Below are positions 36,842 to 47,545 of a stretch of DNA of 47,681 bases, piece after piece. The notes under the pieces are model-generated. The model was not told the origin of the DNA. It made no database searches and saw only the letters and a program-made list of their open reading frames with translations. The stretch spans positions 1 to 47,681 of the forward strand of contig DVGR01000076.1 in the NCBI GenBank assembly GCA_018712605.1. Direction: 5' to 3'. This DNA comes from Candidatus Choladousia intestinigallinarum. Lineage in GTDB: Bacteria > Bacillota > Clostridia > Lachnospirales > Lachnospiraceae. Both the position numbers and the translations under genes were made by a program. The stretch's first letter is position 1. Each line of letters opens with the position of its first letter.

Positions 36842-37771
36842 ATGGACAGAAACTATCAGACCCCCGCATCCGTGACCATCACCGCCTATTACGCGCTGTC
36901 TCTGCCGGAATACCACATGCCCTTTCATACCCATGAAAGCTGCGAGATTATGTATGTGACCAGCGGGCGCTGTCTGGTTTTCTGCCCGGAAGAGACACAT
37001 ACCCTGACGGCCAATCAGTTCATCTTTCTGCGGAGTGGGACCCCTCACCGTCTGGAAATAGGGAGCGGCCATCCCTGTGCCATTTTGAACCTGGAATTCT
37101 CCTTCCGCCAAAACAGCAGGGGAATTCCCCTGGATGAGCTCATAAAGGGCTGCCCCTCTTTTCTCGGTTTCTGGGATAACGGCGAGCCGTATTTTGTGGC
37201 CGACGACATGAGGAACATGGGGTATTCCATGAAAGACCTGATCGCCCAGCTTCAAAAAAAAGAAAAGGATTCCTCCTACCTGCTGCGGCTGCTGTTTTAC
37301 CGCGCCATGGTAGAACTTTCCTACTGCGCCTGGCGGGGCAGAAAAGTACCTGGAATCCTTTATCTGAAAAAAGCCTGTTCCTATATTGACCAGAATCTGC
37401 TGGAACCTCTCTCCGTGCCGGAGATCGCAGCCCAAGCCGGGATCAACAAATCCTACCTGCAGCTTCTCTTCTCCCGGCTGATGGACTGTTCCATAGGGGA
37501 ATATATTACAAAGAAGCGGATGGAGCAGGCCGCCTTTCTGCTGACCAACAGTTCTCTTGGCATCACGGACACCGCATTTTCATGCGGCTACAACAGCAGA
37601 CAGCATTTTTCCCATACCTTTGAAAAATTTTATCACATGAGCCCCTCCGCATACCGGAAGCTTCACGCCCGCTCCCTGGCTCCAGATACGGAAGGCGCCC
37701 GCCTGCTGCTGGACGAAGACGGAAAAGAGAGGCGCCAGGCCATGAAAATTCCGCCGGCAGGCCTTTTATAG
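36842..37771 (+). CDS. AraC family transcriptional regulator
   Basis: Cupin (MPFHTHESCEIMYVTSGRC) and HTH (LSVPEIAAQAGINKSYLQLLFSRLMDCSIGEYITKKRM...GYNSRQHFSHTFEKFYHMSPSAYRK). Confidence 0.93.
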   Translation: MDRNYQTPASVTITAYYALSLPEYHMPFHTHESCEIMYVTSGRCLVFCPEETHTLTANQFIFLRSGTPHRLEIGSGHPCAILNLEFSFRQNSRGIPLDELIKGCPSFLGFWDNGEPYFVADDMRNMGYSMKDLIAQLQKKEKDSSYLLRLLFYRAMVELSYCAWRGRKVPGILYLKKACSYIDQNLLEPLSVPEIAAQAGINKSYLQLLFSRLMDCSIGEYITKKRMEQAAFLLTNSSLGITDTAFSCGYNSRQHFSHTFEKFYHMSPSAYRKLHARSLAPDTEGARLLLDEDGKERRQAMKIPPAGLL

Positions 37772-37783
37772 CCGTTTCTCCTT

Positions 37784-39295
37784 TTACCGTTCCACTTCAA
37801 AGGGAAGCTGCGCCAGAATATCCTTTTCTTCCTCCACACCCGGATACACTTCAATCAGCTTCAATCCCTTAGGCGTCAGGCGGAACACGCAGCGCTCCGT
37901 GACATACAGCACCTTCTGGCCATTGGCGATAGCCCTCTTGGCCGAAAAGCTGACGCTTCTGACCTTCTCTACAAATTTCGGCACGGCGCCCTCTTGATGG
38001 ATGGTTACCACTCCCCTTTTCTGGGTGACCTCCAGCCCTTTGGTATTGAAGGTCATGCAGAATACCACGGTAGGCGTCTTCGCCGTAATATTGGCAAACC
38101 CGCCGATGCCCGCAAAGGCCCCTGGCCCTCTGTGGGCATTGACATTCCCTTCTTTATCTACCTCCAGAGCTCCCATAAAGCAGATATCCAGCCCGCCGTT
38201 GTCGTATAAATCAAACTGGTTGGCCATATCGTAGACGGAGGAAGCGCCGATCATGGCTCCAAATACTTCCCCGGATACCGGAAAGCCGCCGATTCCCCCG
38301 GACTCCACAGTCAGAGTGACCTGATCCAGCATTCCGCTTTTTCTGGTATAGCGGGAAACCATCTCCGGGATCCCGATCCCGATGTTCACAATGTCGTCCA
38401 CCCGCAGCTCCTGCGCTGCCCGCCGTCCGATGATATTCCCCACTGCGCTGCTTTGGGGCTGCTTTGCGGAGGCGGTGTCGATTTTCTCATTCCATCTGCT
38501 CCAGTCCTCGTAGGGAATCTCAAAACTTCCGGTAAGAGCCGTATAGGCTTCATTGCGCTCCTCCGGCTCCGCCACCACAATGGCGTCCACCAGGCATCCT
38601 GGGATAATGGCGTTTCTGGGCCTGGACGGGGTGTTCACCAGCCGGTCTACCTGGACGATCACCTTGCCCCGGTTTGCTTTCACCGCCTGGCAGATGGAGA
38701 GGGCATCTCCCGACATAAACATATCGTCAAAGGATATATTCCCCTTCCGGTCCGCAGCCGTTCCCTTGATCAAGGCTACGTTGATCTTCGGCAGTTTATA
38801 ATATAGAAATTCTTCTCCATCCACCTCTACATATTTGACCATAGAATCGTCAATGGAGATCCGGTTGATTCCAGGCCCTTCCCTTCTTGGGTCCACAAAA
38901 ATATCCAGCCCTACCTTGGACAGCGCTCCCGGCAGGCCTCCTGCCTGCGCCCGGATGGCATGGGAGATACAGCCAAGAGGCAAATTATAAGCCTCAAAGC
39001 GGTCCTCCAATACCAGCTTTTTCGTACTGAGCATAGCGCCGAAATGGCCGCAGATCAGCCGGTCCACAGCCCCTTCCCGGATATAGCCCTCCGCATTGCG
39101 CTCCTCATCCCAGACTCCAAAGCCGGCGCTGGAAATAACCGTCAGGTGCCTGGGTGACTGCATTCTCTGGTATCTCCGAAAAATAGCTTCGTGGAGCTCT
39201 ACCGGGTTTTCGATTCCCACAAAAGAATTTACACAGATACAATCCCCATCCCGGATCAGCCGGATCGCCTCATCAGAACTCATGATTTCATACAT
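37784..39295 (-). CDS. Acyl-CoA:acetate/3-ketoacid CoA-transferase
   Basis: MYEIMSSDEAIRLIRDGDCICVNSFVG; TVESGGIGGFPVSGEVFGAMIGASSVYDMANQFDLYDNGGLDICFMGALEVDKEGNVN. Confidence 0.88.
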   Translation of the reverse strand: MYEIMSSDEAIRLIRDGDCICVNSFVGIENPVELHEAIFRRYQRMQSPRHLTVISSAGFGVWDEERNAEGYIREGAVDRLICGHFGAMLSTKKLVLEDRFEAYNLPLGCISHAIRAQAGGLPGALSKVGLDIFVDPRREGPGINRISIDDSMVKYVEVDGEEFLYYKLPKINVALIKGTAADRKGNISFDDMFMSGDALSICQAVKANRGKVIVQVDRLVNTPSRPRNAIIPGCLVDAIVVAEPEERNEAYTALTGSFEIPYEDWSRWNEKIDTASAKQPQSSAVGNIIGRRAAQELRVDDIVNIGIGIPEMVSRYTRKSGMLDQVTLTVESGGIGGFPVSGEVFGAMIGASSVYDMANQFDLYDNGGLDICFMGALEVDKEGNVNAHRGPGAFAGIGGFANITAKTPTVVFCMTFNTKGLEVTQKRGVVTIHQEGAVPKFVEKVRSVSFSAKRAIANGQKVLYVTERCVFRLTPKGLKLIEVYPGVEEEKDILAQLPFEVER

Positions 39296-39314
39296 CGGTT
39301 CTTCTTCTCCTTCT

Positions 39315-41321
39315 TCATTCCTGGGGCCGGCTAACCGCCCAAAGTCCCTCTCCCACAGCCTTCGCAGAAGCAAAGGGACCAGGCAGGACTCTCATTCCCC
39401 GGTGTTCCCCAAGGTAATCCCGGTCAAAGACAATATCTGTTCCGTCGGGATTTTCAAATCTCTGCTCCGGTTCAAAGGCACGGCCCAGAAGATCGCTGTT
39501 CACCATACCGGCAAAATAATCTCCCATAAACTCATAGAGGTTCGTGGACAGGACAGGCTTTCCATCCTGGCAATTTACCTCCACATATACCTGGTGTTCT
39601 GTGTCCGCCAGAGGATTCTCTTCTTTTTTCCAAGCCTTGGCGCCGTTAAAATATGCATTTCCCTTGGCCCATACAGGCAGTTTACCGGCGTGGGCCGGCT
39701 CCAGCTTCACCATGTCCGGCGTGTCTGTATCCATATCAAACATTTTGATCCATTCTTCATAGGTGGGGTACTCATCCATCACGTGGGTTCCCACCTCCCG
39801 GTTGTCCTCGTCTATCCCCTCAGAACTGTCCCTGAGATTGACACAGGGTTTAGACGGCCACTTCTGCACAAAAATATTGTTGTAGAACCGGTCGTCCCCG
39901 TGAAGAATCGTCATAAAGCCCATAACCTCTGTCCTGTGGGGCATATGATACGGGGTATATCTGGGGCCTGTACCCTCTCCCACGCAGGTAAGAGCCCCGC
40001 AGATCAGGTTATGGACCATGGCCACTCCCTGGGTGGCCATGCGCAGGCTCGCATCTGACAGGAGGATATTGTTGTCAATCAAAGTAGGGCCGTGTCCCAC
40101 CTCCACAAAAATATCCTGGCTGCACATGCCTCCCTTGAGCTGTCTGGCAAACTCCGGCCGCTGGTTGTCATGGAATAAATTCTGGGTGATTCGGGTGCCC
40201 TGGGCCTCCCAGTCGCACCAGATCCCCATGGTGCAGTGGTGGATATAATTTCTCCGGTAGGTCACGTCGATGGCCGCATGCATTTTAATCCCCGCAATCT
40301 CGGCGCCTCCCAGCTCCATCATATTGTTGATATGGTGGATATGGTTATCCTCGATGATGGAGAAAACTCCGCCCATACGCCCGATGATTCCTCCCTGCTC
40401 ACAGTTGTGAATATGGCAGCGGCGGACGATGTGGCTGCCCACCTTCTCTTTCAGCCAGCCATGGTACTGTCCCCGGCATACGGCGTCCCGCTCCATCTGG
40501 GTGGGACTTTTTACATGCTTGTATGTAAAGTAGTGGTCATTGTCGGAATCCAGGTATTTTCCCAGAGAAATCCCCGCACATTTGCTGTTGCTGATTTCGC
40601 AGTCCTCGATAATCCATCCCTTGGACCAGTGGGGCCCGATCATGCCGTCCTGGTAGGCGGCCGGCGGCGCCCAGGTAGTAGCCGCTTTATCGATCTTAAA
40701 TCCGCTGACCGTAAGATACCCCACACCTGTTTTGGAGGGCATAAAACATTCACGGCGCACATTGATCTCCACATTTTCCTCATTCGGATTCTTTCCCTGG
40801 AAATTTGCGTAAATCACTGTCTCGCCGTCTTCCTGACAGGAATACCACTTATATACGGAAGCCTCCGGCTCCCAGGAACACTCATAGACCTCCCCCTTCA
40901 GGCAGGCATCCAGACTCTCCGCCTCATACAGCATCTTATGGTTGAGATAAACCGCTCCGGTGTGTTTGCTGCGTCCTGCGAAATACCAGTCTCCGTACAC
41001 ATAGGTGGTGTACGGATTGTAAGTTCCAAAAACAGAATTGTCGATGCGGCAGACCCAGACATTTCCCTGATAGGGCTGCCAGTCCTTCACTTCCTCCGCA
41101 CCGGTGATCACCGCCCCCAAAGGCTCTGTGCTGCGGTATGTAATGCGGGCGTCCTCTCTGCCCGCATTCCTGGGATTTACATACTCCCGGTATATGCCGG
41201 GGGCTACCAGCACCTCGTCCCCCGGCTGGGCGGCCTCGGCCGCATCATTGATATACTTAAAGGGCATTTCTTTTGAACCGTTTCCCTCCTGGGCCGCTTT
41301 TACGTCTACGTAAATTTTCAT
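39315..41321 (-). CDS. Right-handed beta-helix glycosidase, GH120 (beta-xylosidase)-like
   Basis: MKIYVDVKAAQEGNGSKEMPFKYINDAAEAAQPGDEVLVAPGIYREYV...; ATTWAPPAAYQDGMIGPHWSKGWIIEDCEI, EIAGIKMHAAIDVTYRRNYIHHCTMGIWCDWEAQGTRITQNLF; resembles XylC-type GH120 from memory. Confidence 0.8.
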   Translation of the reverse strand: MKIYVDVKAAQEGNGSKEMPFKYINDAAEAAQPGDEVLVAPGIYREYVNPRNAGREDARITYRSTEPLGAVITGAEEVKDWQPYQGNVWVCRIDNSVFGTYNPYTTYVYGDWYFAGRSKHTGAVYLNHKMLYEAESLDACLKGEVYECSWEPEASVYKWYSCQEDGETVIYANFQGKNPNEENVEINVRRECFMPSKTGVGYLTVSGFKIDKAATTWAPPAAYQDGMIGPHWSKGWIIEDCEISNSKCAGISLGKYLDSDNDHYFTYKHVKSPTQMERDAVCRGQYHGWLKEKVGSHIVRRCHIHNCEQGGIIGRMGGVFSIIEDNHIHHINNMMELGGAEIAGIKMHAAIDVTYRRNYIHHCTMGIWCDWEAQGTRITQNLFHDNQRPEFARQLKGGMCSQDIFVEVGHGPTLIDNNILLSDASLRMATQGVAMVHNLICGALTCVGEGTGPRYTPYHMPHRTEVMGFMTILHGDDRFYNNIFVQKWPSKPCVNLRDSSEGIDEDNREVGTHVMDEYPTYEEWIKMFDMDTDTPDMVKLEPAHAGKLPVWAKGNAYFNGAKAWKKEENPLADTEHQVYVEVNCQDGKPVLSTNLYEFMGDYFAGMVNSDLLGRAFEPEQRFENPDGTDIVFDRDYLGEHRGMRVLPGPFASAKAVGEGLWAVSRPQE

Positions 41322-41337
41322 GCGGTCATCCTCCTTC

Positions 41338-43254
41338 TCAAATTTCTTCCAGCTCCTTAAGCCACAGATCCGCACAGGCATCACTGGGCATTCTCAGATC
41401 CCCTCTGGGCGAGAGTGCCACGGAACCCACCTTGGGGCCATCGGGCACGCAGGAGCGTTTGAACTGCTGGGCGAAAAATCTCCTGTAGAAAGTCTTCAGC
41501 CACTTGAGAACCGTCTCCGGGCTATACTGCCCCTGGAAGGCTGACAGAGCCATCCGGTACAGTTTTGCAGGCCGGCAGCCAAAGCGCATCATATGATATA
41601 AGAAAAAGTCGTGAAGCTCATAGGGGCCTACCAAATCCTCTGTCTTCTGGGCGATCTTCCCGTCTTTTGGCGGCAGCAGCTCCGGGCTGACCGGCGTGTC
41701 CAGCACATCGTACAGAATCTCCCGGATCTTCTCTTCCCCGCAGGTATCGGCATAATACCGCACCAAGTGCCGCACTAACGTCTTGGGCACGGAACAGTTC
41801 ACTCCGTACATGGACATGTGGTCTCCATTGTAGGTGGCCCACCCCAGAGCCAGCTCTGACATATCCCCGGTTCCAACCAGAAGCCCTCCCTTTTGATTGG
41901 CCAGATCCATGAGGATCTGGGTCCGCTCTCTGGCCTGGCTGTTCTCATACGTCACGTCATGTACCTGGATGTCATGTCCGATATCCCGGAAGTGAAGCTG
42001 TACCGCCTCCCGGATATCCACCTCTAAAAGCTCTGCTCCCAGGCTTCTGGTCAGTTCGCAGGCGTTTTGGTAGGTCCGGTCCGTGGTGCCGAAGCCCGGC
42101 ATGGTGACTGCCGTCACCGCCGTCCTGGGAAGCCCCAGAAGATCGCAGACCTTTACCATTACCAGCAGGGCCAGAGTGGAATCCAGTCCCCCGGAAATTC
42201 CCACTACCAGGCTCTTGCTGCGAGTATGCTCCACCCGCTTTTTCAGCCCCATAGCCTGTATCATAAGGATTTCCTCACACCTGGCGTCTCTGTCCTCTTT
42301 CCCGGCGGGAACAAAAGGCGCCGGATCGAACTTCCTGGTAAGGACGGTTTCTTCCACGCTTATTGTAAAGCTCTGGCGCACGTATTCCTCTGCGCCCTTT
42401 TCCTGAAAGGTAGTGGTTCTGCGTCTCTCAGCGTTCAGACGCTCCACATCTATCTCTGAAACCAAAATTCCAGTGCCGAATCTGGACGACTCAGCCAGAA
42501 TATGGCCGTTTTCTGCGATCAGATTATGGCCGGAAAATACAAGATCCTGGGTGGACTCCCCCTCCCCGGCGCTTGCGTAAATGTAGCCGCAGAAAAGCCT
42601 GGCGGACTGGGAGGAAACCAGGGATCTTCTGTAAAGATTCTTCCCCGTGGCCTCATCACTGGCAGACAGATTCACAAGGACGGAAGCCCCTGCCAGGGCG
42701 TGGGAAACACTGGGAGGATCCGGTGCCCACAAATCTTCGCAAAGCTCAGCGGCCACCGTCAGATTTTTCATCTCCCGGCAGACGAAAAGCTGCTTCATGC
42801 CAAAAGGAATCTGCTCTCCCCGCCAGGTAATCCACTGTACCTTCTCCGGTCCCGGTTCAAAATGGCGCCTCTCATAAAACTCGCCGTAGTTTGGAAGGGC
42901 ATACTTAGGAACCAGTCCCAGAAGCCGGCCACGGCTTACAGCCGCCGCCGTATTGTACAGCTTGCTTCCCACCTGAAAGGGAAGGCCTACAAACACAAGC
43001 CCATCCCGTTCCCTGGTATGGAGGATAATTTTTTCCAGGGATTCTTCTGCGCTGCGCAGAAGGGATTCCTGCAGGAAGAGATCCTGACAGGTATATCCTG
43101 TAATGCACAGCTCTGGAAAAACCAGGAGCTTGGCCCCCTGTTCCCAGGCCGCTTCCATCATCCTGCATATTTCTTTCGTATTGTGTTCGCAGTCCGCCAC
43201 CCGAATTCCAGGAGTCAGGGCAGCAGCCTTAATAAATCCGTCTCTCATGGCCAC
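41338..43254 (-). CDS. nadE: Glutamine-dependent NAD+ synthetase
   Basis: Nitrilase domain (LLVFPELCITGYTCQDLF, AAELCEDLWAPDPPS) plus synthetase SKSLVVGISGGLDSTLALLVMVK. Confidence 0.96.
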   Translation of the reverse strand: MAMRDGFIKAAALTPGIRVADCEHNTKEICRMMEAAWEQGAKLLVFPELCITGYTCQDLFLQESLLRSAEESLEKIILHTRERDGLVFVGLPFQVGSKLYNTAAAVSRGRLLGLVPKYALPNYGEFYERRHFEPGPEKVQWITWRGEQIPFGMKQLFVCREMKNLTVAAELCEDLWAPDPPSVSHALAGASVLVNLSASDEATGKNLYRRSLVSSQSARLFCGYIYASAGEGESTQDLVFSGHNLIAENGHILAESSRFGTGILVSEIDVERLNAERRRTTTFQEKGAEEYVRQSFTISVEETVLTRKFDPAPFVPAGKEDRDARCEEILMIQAMGLKKRVEHTRSKSLVVGISGGLDSTLALLVMVKVCDLLGLPRTAVTAVTMPGFGTTDRTYQNACELTRSLGAELLEVDIREAVQLHFRDIGHDIQVHDVTYENSQARERTQILMDLANQKGGLLVGTGDMSELALGWATYNGDHMSMYGVNCSVPKTLVRHLVRYYADTCGEEKIREILYDVLDTPVSPELLPPKDGKIAQKTEDLVGPYELHDFFLYHMMRFGCRPAKLYRMALSAFQGQYSPETVLKWLKTFYRRFFAQQFKRSCVPDGPKVGSVALSPRGDLRMPSDACADLWLKELEEI

Positions 43255-43256
43255 CT

Positions 43257-44138
43257 CTACTTCCGAACCGCCCGCTTTAACAGTTCCTGCAGTTCTTCCA
43301 CTGTCACAGCATAGGATTTGCCGCAGAACTGGCAGTTCACCTCAATCGTCTTTCCCTCCGAAATCATTTCCTGAAGTTCCTTTTTCCCAATGCTGATCAG
43401 GGCTTTCTCAATCCGCTCCCTGGAACAGCCGCAGCGGTATTCCACAGGAACGGTATCTGTAATCTCCACCCCAAACTCTCCCAGCAGCTCATTTAACATA
43501 TCCTCAGGAGTCATTCCCTGATCCAGAAGAGCCGTCACGGAATGAAGTCCCGCCAGCTTTTCCTCCAGCCTGCGGATCACCTCTTCCGAGGTGAAGGGCA
43601 TAAGCTGTATGATAAAGCCCCCTGCCTGGCGCACCGTATTCTCTTTATTTAAGAGCACTCCCAGCCCTACAGAAGAGGGAACCTGCTCTGAAACCGCAAA
43701 GTAGTAGGTCAGGTCGTCTCCGATCTCCCCCGTCTGCAGTTCGCACTGGCCTGTATAGGGCTCTTTCAGCCCCAGGTCTTTGATCACCCGCAGCGTCCCT
43801 TTGCCCACGGCGCCTCCCACATCCAGCTTCCCTGCCAGATTGGCCGGGAGAAGCACCTGGGGGTTGGCGGCATATCCCTTCACGCCGCCGCTGCTGTCCG
43901 CTGTCACCGTCACGCTGCCTATGGGACCGTCTCCTTTTACCTGTATGGTCAGCAGGTCTTTCTCACCCTTCATCATAGCCCCCATCATGGCTCCCGCACT
44001 GAGAAGCCTTCCCAGAGCGGCCGTGGCTACCGGGCTTGTGTTATGATATTTTCTGGCCTGCTCTACCGTCTGTCTTGTGGTGGCGGCAAATGCCCGGATC
44101 TGCTGGTCCGCCGCCGTAGCCCGAATCATATAATCCAT
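43257..44138 (-). CDS. hslO: Redox-regulated chaperone Hsp33
   Basis: MDYMIRATAADQQIRAFAATTRQTVEQARKYHNTSPVATAALGRLL; zinc Cys motifs CGC and CQFC. Confidence 0.96.
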   Translation of the reverse strand: MDYMIRATAADQQIRAFAATTRQTVEQARKYHNTSPVATAALGRLLSAGAMMGAMMKGEKDLLTIQVKGDGPIGSVTVTADSSGGVKGYAANPQVLLPANLAGKLDVGGAVGKGTLRVIKDLGLKEPYTGQCELQTGEIGDDLTYYFAVSEQVPSSVGLGVLLNKENTVRQAGGFIIQLMPFTSEEVIRRLEEKLAGLHSVTALLDQGMTPEDMLNELLGEFGVEITDTVPVEYRCGCSRERIEKALISIGKKELQEMISEGKTIEVNCQFCGKSYAVTVEELQELLKRAVRK

Positions 44139-44197
44139 TTTTCTTCCATCTCCTTATTCAGAACCCTTCCTTGGGCAGCGGATTTTCAGCCGCCCAT

Positions 44198-45052
44198 CTA
44201 CATGATGCCTGTCTGGCCGATCAGGAATCCCGCCGCCAGCCCAATTCCGTACAGAAGAACCAGCAGCAGCAGATTCTGTTTCATATTGCGGTTTGTCCTG
44301 AACAGCACCAGAAGGCCGCTTCCGGCCCCGCACAGCAGTCCGGCAAAGAGAGCTCCCGCATGGATCACGCCGCCCAAATAAAGTTGTGTAATCAGCACCG
44401 AGGCCGCACAGTTAGGAACCAAGCCCACCAGGGCGCAAAGGGCTTCCTGCAGGAAAACCGTTCCCGTAATGAACTGCATGGCCTGGGACTCCTCCAGGCG
44501 TTCCATCCCGAATCCCAGTACCAGGTTGATCAGGAACAAAAATACTGTCACTTGGAGGGTATGGTAAAGCGCCGGGCGAAAAATTCCGCCGTCCTCACAG
44601 TGACAGTGTCCGTGTTCACACAAAGGCGAGTGGCCGTGCTCCATCCTTTTATTTCTGCCAAAGGCTGCCGCCGCCAAATCCGTAAAAATTCCTGCCAAGG
44701 CCGCCACCGTTCCTTTGATCAGAAGAATCTTCAGAATTACCGGTACAGGCGTCCGCTCTGACAGCAGAATCGGCAGCATCTCATCCGAGGTGGATAAGAA
44801 TACTGCCAAAAGAGTTCCCGGTGAGATCACGCCTCCCGCAAATAATCCTGCGGCGGCGGCTGAAAAGCCGCACTGAGGGATCATTCCCACCAGGGCACCG
44901 ATGATTGGCCCTGCCTTCCCGGCCCGGAAGATCATCTCCCGGGTCCGGCTGCTCATGCGGTGTTCTATATACTCTACCAGAATATAGGACAGAAACAAAA
45001 GCGGCAGAACCATCAGTGTATCCGTCACACAATGTTCTAAAATATGAATCAT
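44198..45052 (-). CDS. Putative metal/arsenic efflux membrane protein
   Basis: ~8-10 TM, GALVGMIPQCGFSAAAAGLFAGGVISPGTLLAVFLSTSDEMLPI and GLVPNCAASVLITQLYLGGVIHAG; His/Cys-rich loop. Confidence 0.75.
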   Translation of the reverse strand: MIHILEHCVTDTLMVLPLLFLSYILVEYIEHRMSSRTREMIFRAGKAGPIIGALVGMIPQCGFSAAAAGLFAGGVISPGTLLAVFLSTSDEMLPILLSERTPVPVILKILLIKGTVAALAGIFTDLAAAAFGRNKRMEHGHSPLCEHGHCHCEDGGIFRPALYHTLQVTVFLFLINLVLGFGMERLEESQAMQFITGTVFLQEALCALVGLVPNCAASVLITQLYLGGVIHAGALFAGLLCGAGSGLLVLFRTNRNMKQNLLLLVLLYGIGLAAGFLIGQTGIM

Positions 45053-45074
45053 AAATTTTCATCCCTTCGTCGGT

Positions 45075-45815
45075 TTATCCCCTCATAAACCGGCTCAAAA
45101 ATTCCGTGGTTTTAAGGTTCTGCGGATGATTGAAAATCTGATCCGGGTCTCCTTCCTCCGCAATCACGCCATCCGCCATAAAAACCACATGGTTGGAAAC
45201 ATCCCGTGCAAAGGCCATCTCATGTGTCACAATAATCATGGTCAGCCCCTCCTGGGCCAGTTGTTTCATAACATCCAGCACCTCGCCTACCATCTGAGGA
45301 TCCAGAGCGGAGGTAGGTTCGTCAAAAAGCAGAAGCTCCGGCTCCATAGCCAGGGCTCTGGCAATGGCCACTCTCTGCTTCTGGCCTCCCGACAACTGCC
45401 GGGGCTTGGCATTGATATAGGGAGCCATTCCCACTTTCTCCAGGAAGGACAGAGCGCTTTCTTTTGCTTCTTCCTTCTTTTTCTTCAGCACCTTAATCTG
45501 GCCGATCATGCAGTTTTCCAGCACTGTCATATTGTTAAAGAGGTTAAAGCTCTGGAACACCATTCCAACCTTAGCCCGGTAGGCCGCCTCGTTGATGCCG
45601 CTCTTGATGATATCCTGTCCGTGATAGAGCACTTCCCCTGTGGTGGGCGTCTCCAGAAGGTTCAGGCACCGCAGCAGAGTGGATTTTCCGGAGCCGGAGG
45701 CGCCGATGATGCACGTCACGTCTCCTGCGGATACGGAAAAGTCAATATCCCGAAGCACTACGTTCTTGCCGAAGGTTTTGCTCAGATGGTGGATTCGGAT
45801 TACTTCTTGGCTCAC
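45075..45815 (-). CDS. Polar amino-acid ABC transporter ATP-binding protein (GlnQ-like)
   Basis: Walker [10 protein letters not shown], signature [17 protein letters not shown], Walker [14 protein letters not shown]. Confidence 0.95.
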   Translation of the reverse strand: MSQEVIRIHHLSKTFGKNVVLRDIDFSVSAGDVTCIIGASGSGKSTLLRCLNLLETPTTGEVLYHGQDIIKSGINEAAYRAKVGMVFQSFNLFNNMTVLENCMIGQIKVLKKKKEEAKESALSFLEKVGMAPYINAKPRQLSGGQKQRVAIARALAMEPELLLFDEPTSALDPQMVGEVLDVMKQLAQEGLTMIIVTHEMAFARDVSNHVVFMADGVIAEEGDPDQIFNHPQNLKTTEFLSRFMRG

Positions 45816-46603
45816 TCTTCATCCTCCTCCCTTCCCGTGTATTTGTACAGGCCGCTCGTGTGGGCCAGGGTATCTGTAGTAGCCAGGTCATAGTTATCGC
45901 TTCCGTCCATTCGCTTCTCCCACATCCGAAGAAGCCTGGAACAGGTAAAGGTCAGGACAAAATAGATCACCATGGCAATGGAGAATGCTTCAAAATACGT
46001 GTACAGGGCTCCCGACACACTTCTTGTGGTATAAGTCAGCTCCACAATCCCGATGGTGGAAAGCACACACGTATCTTTTATGTTGATAACAAGATTGTTG
46101 CCAATCTGAGGCATAATATTCCTCAGGGCCTGGGGCAGGATTACGTACATCATGGTCTGCACGTGATTCATGCCGATGGCCTTGGCCCCCTCTGTCTGTC
46201 CTGGATCTATAGAGAGAATTCCTCCCCGGACCGTCTCGGCCATATAGGCGCCCGTATTGATGGACACAATAAAAAAGGCCGCAAACCACATGGACATATT
46301 AATTCCAAAGACAGCCGATGAGCCGAAATAGATAAACATGGCCTGCGCCATCATAGGCGTTCCCCTGAAAACTTCTACATAGATATTTAAGATCAGGCGT
46401 ACCAGATACAGTACGCCTTTTTTCAGAGGATTGCTTTTTTTATTTAAGGGAATGGTCTGAACAAGTCCCACCGCAAAGCCGATGACACAACCGATCAAGG
46501 TGCTGACAAGGGCGATGATCATAGTATTGACGGCTCCCGTCAGGAAGGACATCCAGTTATTGTCAAGAATATACCATATTCTTCCTAAAAAATCCTGAGG
46601 CAT
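45812..46603 (-). CDS. Polar amino-acid ABC transporter permease
   Basis: HisM-type [33 protein letters not shown]. Confidence 0.95.
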   Translation of the reverse strand: MPQDFLGRIWYILDNNWMSFLTGAVNTMIIALVSTLIGCVIGFAVGLVQTIPLNKKSNPLKKGVLYLVRLILNIYVEVFRGTPMMAQAMFIYFGSSAVFGINMSMWFAAFFIVSINTGAYMAETVRGGILSIDPGQTEGAKAIGMNHVQTMMYVILPQALRNIMPQIGNNLVINIKDTCVLSTIGIVELTYTTRSVSGALYTYFEAFSIAMVIYFVLTFTCSRLLRMWEKRMDGSDNYDLATTDTLAHTSGLYKYTGREEDEE

Positions 46604-46628
46604 AATCCTCTACTCCTTTCACAAACCT

Positions 46629-47471
46629 TTACTCTGCGTCGGAAAGGGGCTGAACAGAGATGGCCTCATTCATCATCTCTTCGTAGTCCTCGGGAGTCAT
46701 CTCCTCCAGCACTCCGTTGATGGCATCCAGAAGCTCTGTATTTCCCTTCTGCAGGGAGATTCCGATATTGATCTCTTCCTCAGACACTTCAAAATCATCC
46801 TCTGTGCCGGAGAAATCCAGAAGGGTCAGATCCGGGTACGCAACCACTGCCGCCATTCCTGTAGGCATATCGGTTACTACCAGGTCACATTTGTCCGCAT
46901 CCAGGGCTACCAGCATAGCAGGAGCGGAATCCTGAGCCGGAAGAATATTGGCGTCCTCAATCTGGGGCAGGCATACGTCATACCAAACCGTGTTCAGCTG
47001 AGAGGTGCAGGTAGCGCCGGCGAGATCCGCCACTCCCTTGGCCTGTGCATATTCGCTGTCGCTCTTTGTAAGAGTGATGATAGATGCATAATAATACGGA
47101 ACCGTAAAGTCCACTACCTCCAGTCTCTCAGAAGTGATGGACTGTCCTGCGATCACGCAGTCTACTGTTCCGGAAACCACTGCGGGAACCAGAGAATCCC
47201 AGTCCAGTTTCACGATCTCCAGATCGTATCCAAGCTCTTCACAGATGTGCTGGGCCATCATGACATCGTAGCCGTATGCATATTCGCTGCTGTCCGCAAT
47301 AGGAACCGCACCGTTCTCGTCCGTGGGCTGCGTCCAGTTGTAGGGAGCATATCCGCACTCCATAGCTACTTTTAAAGTTTTCGTCTCTTCAGCGGAAGCC
47401 ATCACTCCCGTTCCCAAAACCAATGCCCCCGCACATCCTGCGCTTACTGCTGCCTTAACGTATCTCTTCAT
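46629..47471 (-). CDS. Polar amino-acid ABC transporter substrate-binding protein
   Basis: MKRYVKAAVSAGCAGALVLGTGVMASAEETKTLKVAMECGYAPYNWTQ; start chosen by RBS GGAGGAG (ORF track starts at an upstream GTG). Confidence 0.92.
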   Translation of the reverse strand: MKRYVKAAVSAGCAGALVLGTGVMASAEETKTLKVAMECGYAPYNWTQPTDENGAVPIADSSEYAYGYDVMMAQHICEELGYDLEIVKLDWDSLVPAVVSGTVDCVIAGQSITSERLEVVDFTVPYYYASIITLTKSDSEYAQAKGVADLAGATCTSQLNTVWYDVCLPQIEDANILPAQDSAPAMLVALDADKCDLVVTDMPTGMAAVVAYPDLTLLDFSGTEDDFEVSEEEINIGISLQKGNTELLDAINGVLEEMTPEDYEEMMNEAISVQPLSDAE

Positions 47472-47545
47472 CCTTTTCTCCTCCTCTTTCCCCACCCGGC
47501 AATGAGGCGCCCAGCCTCCTTCCCCGGCAGTAATAAACGAAATTA

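Noticed and set aside
37254-37261. A8 tract in the second AraC gene as a phase-variation site
   Set aside because: A8 runs are common in such genomes and in Lys codons; much weaker than the C10 tract.
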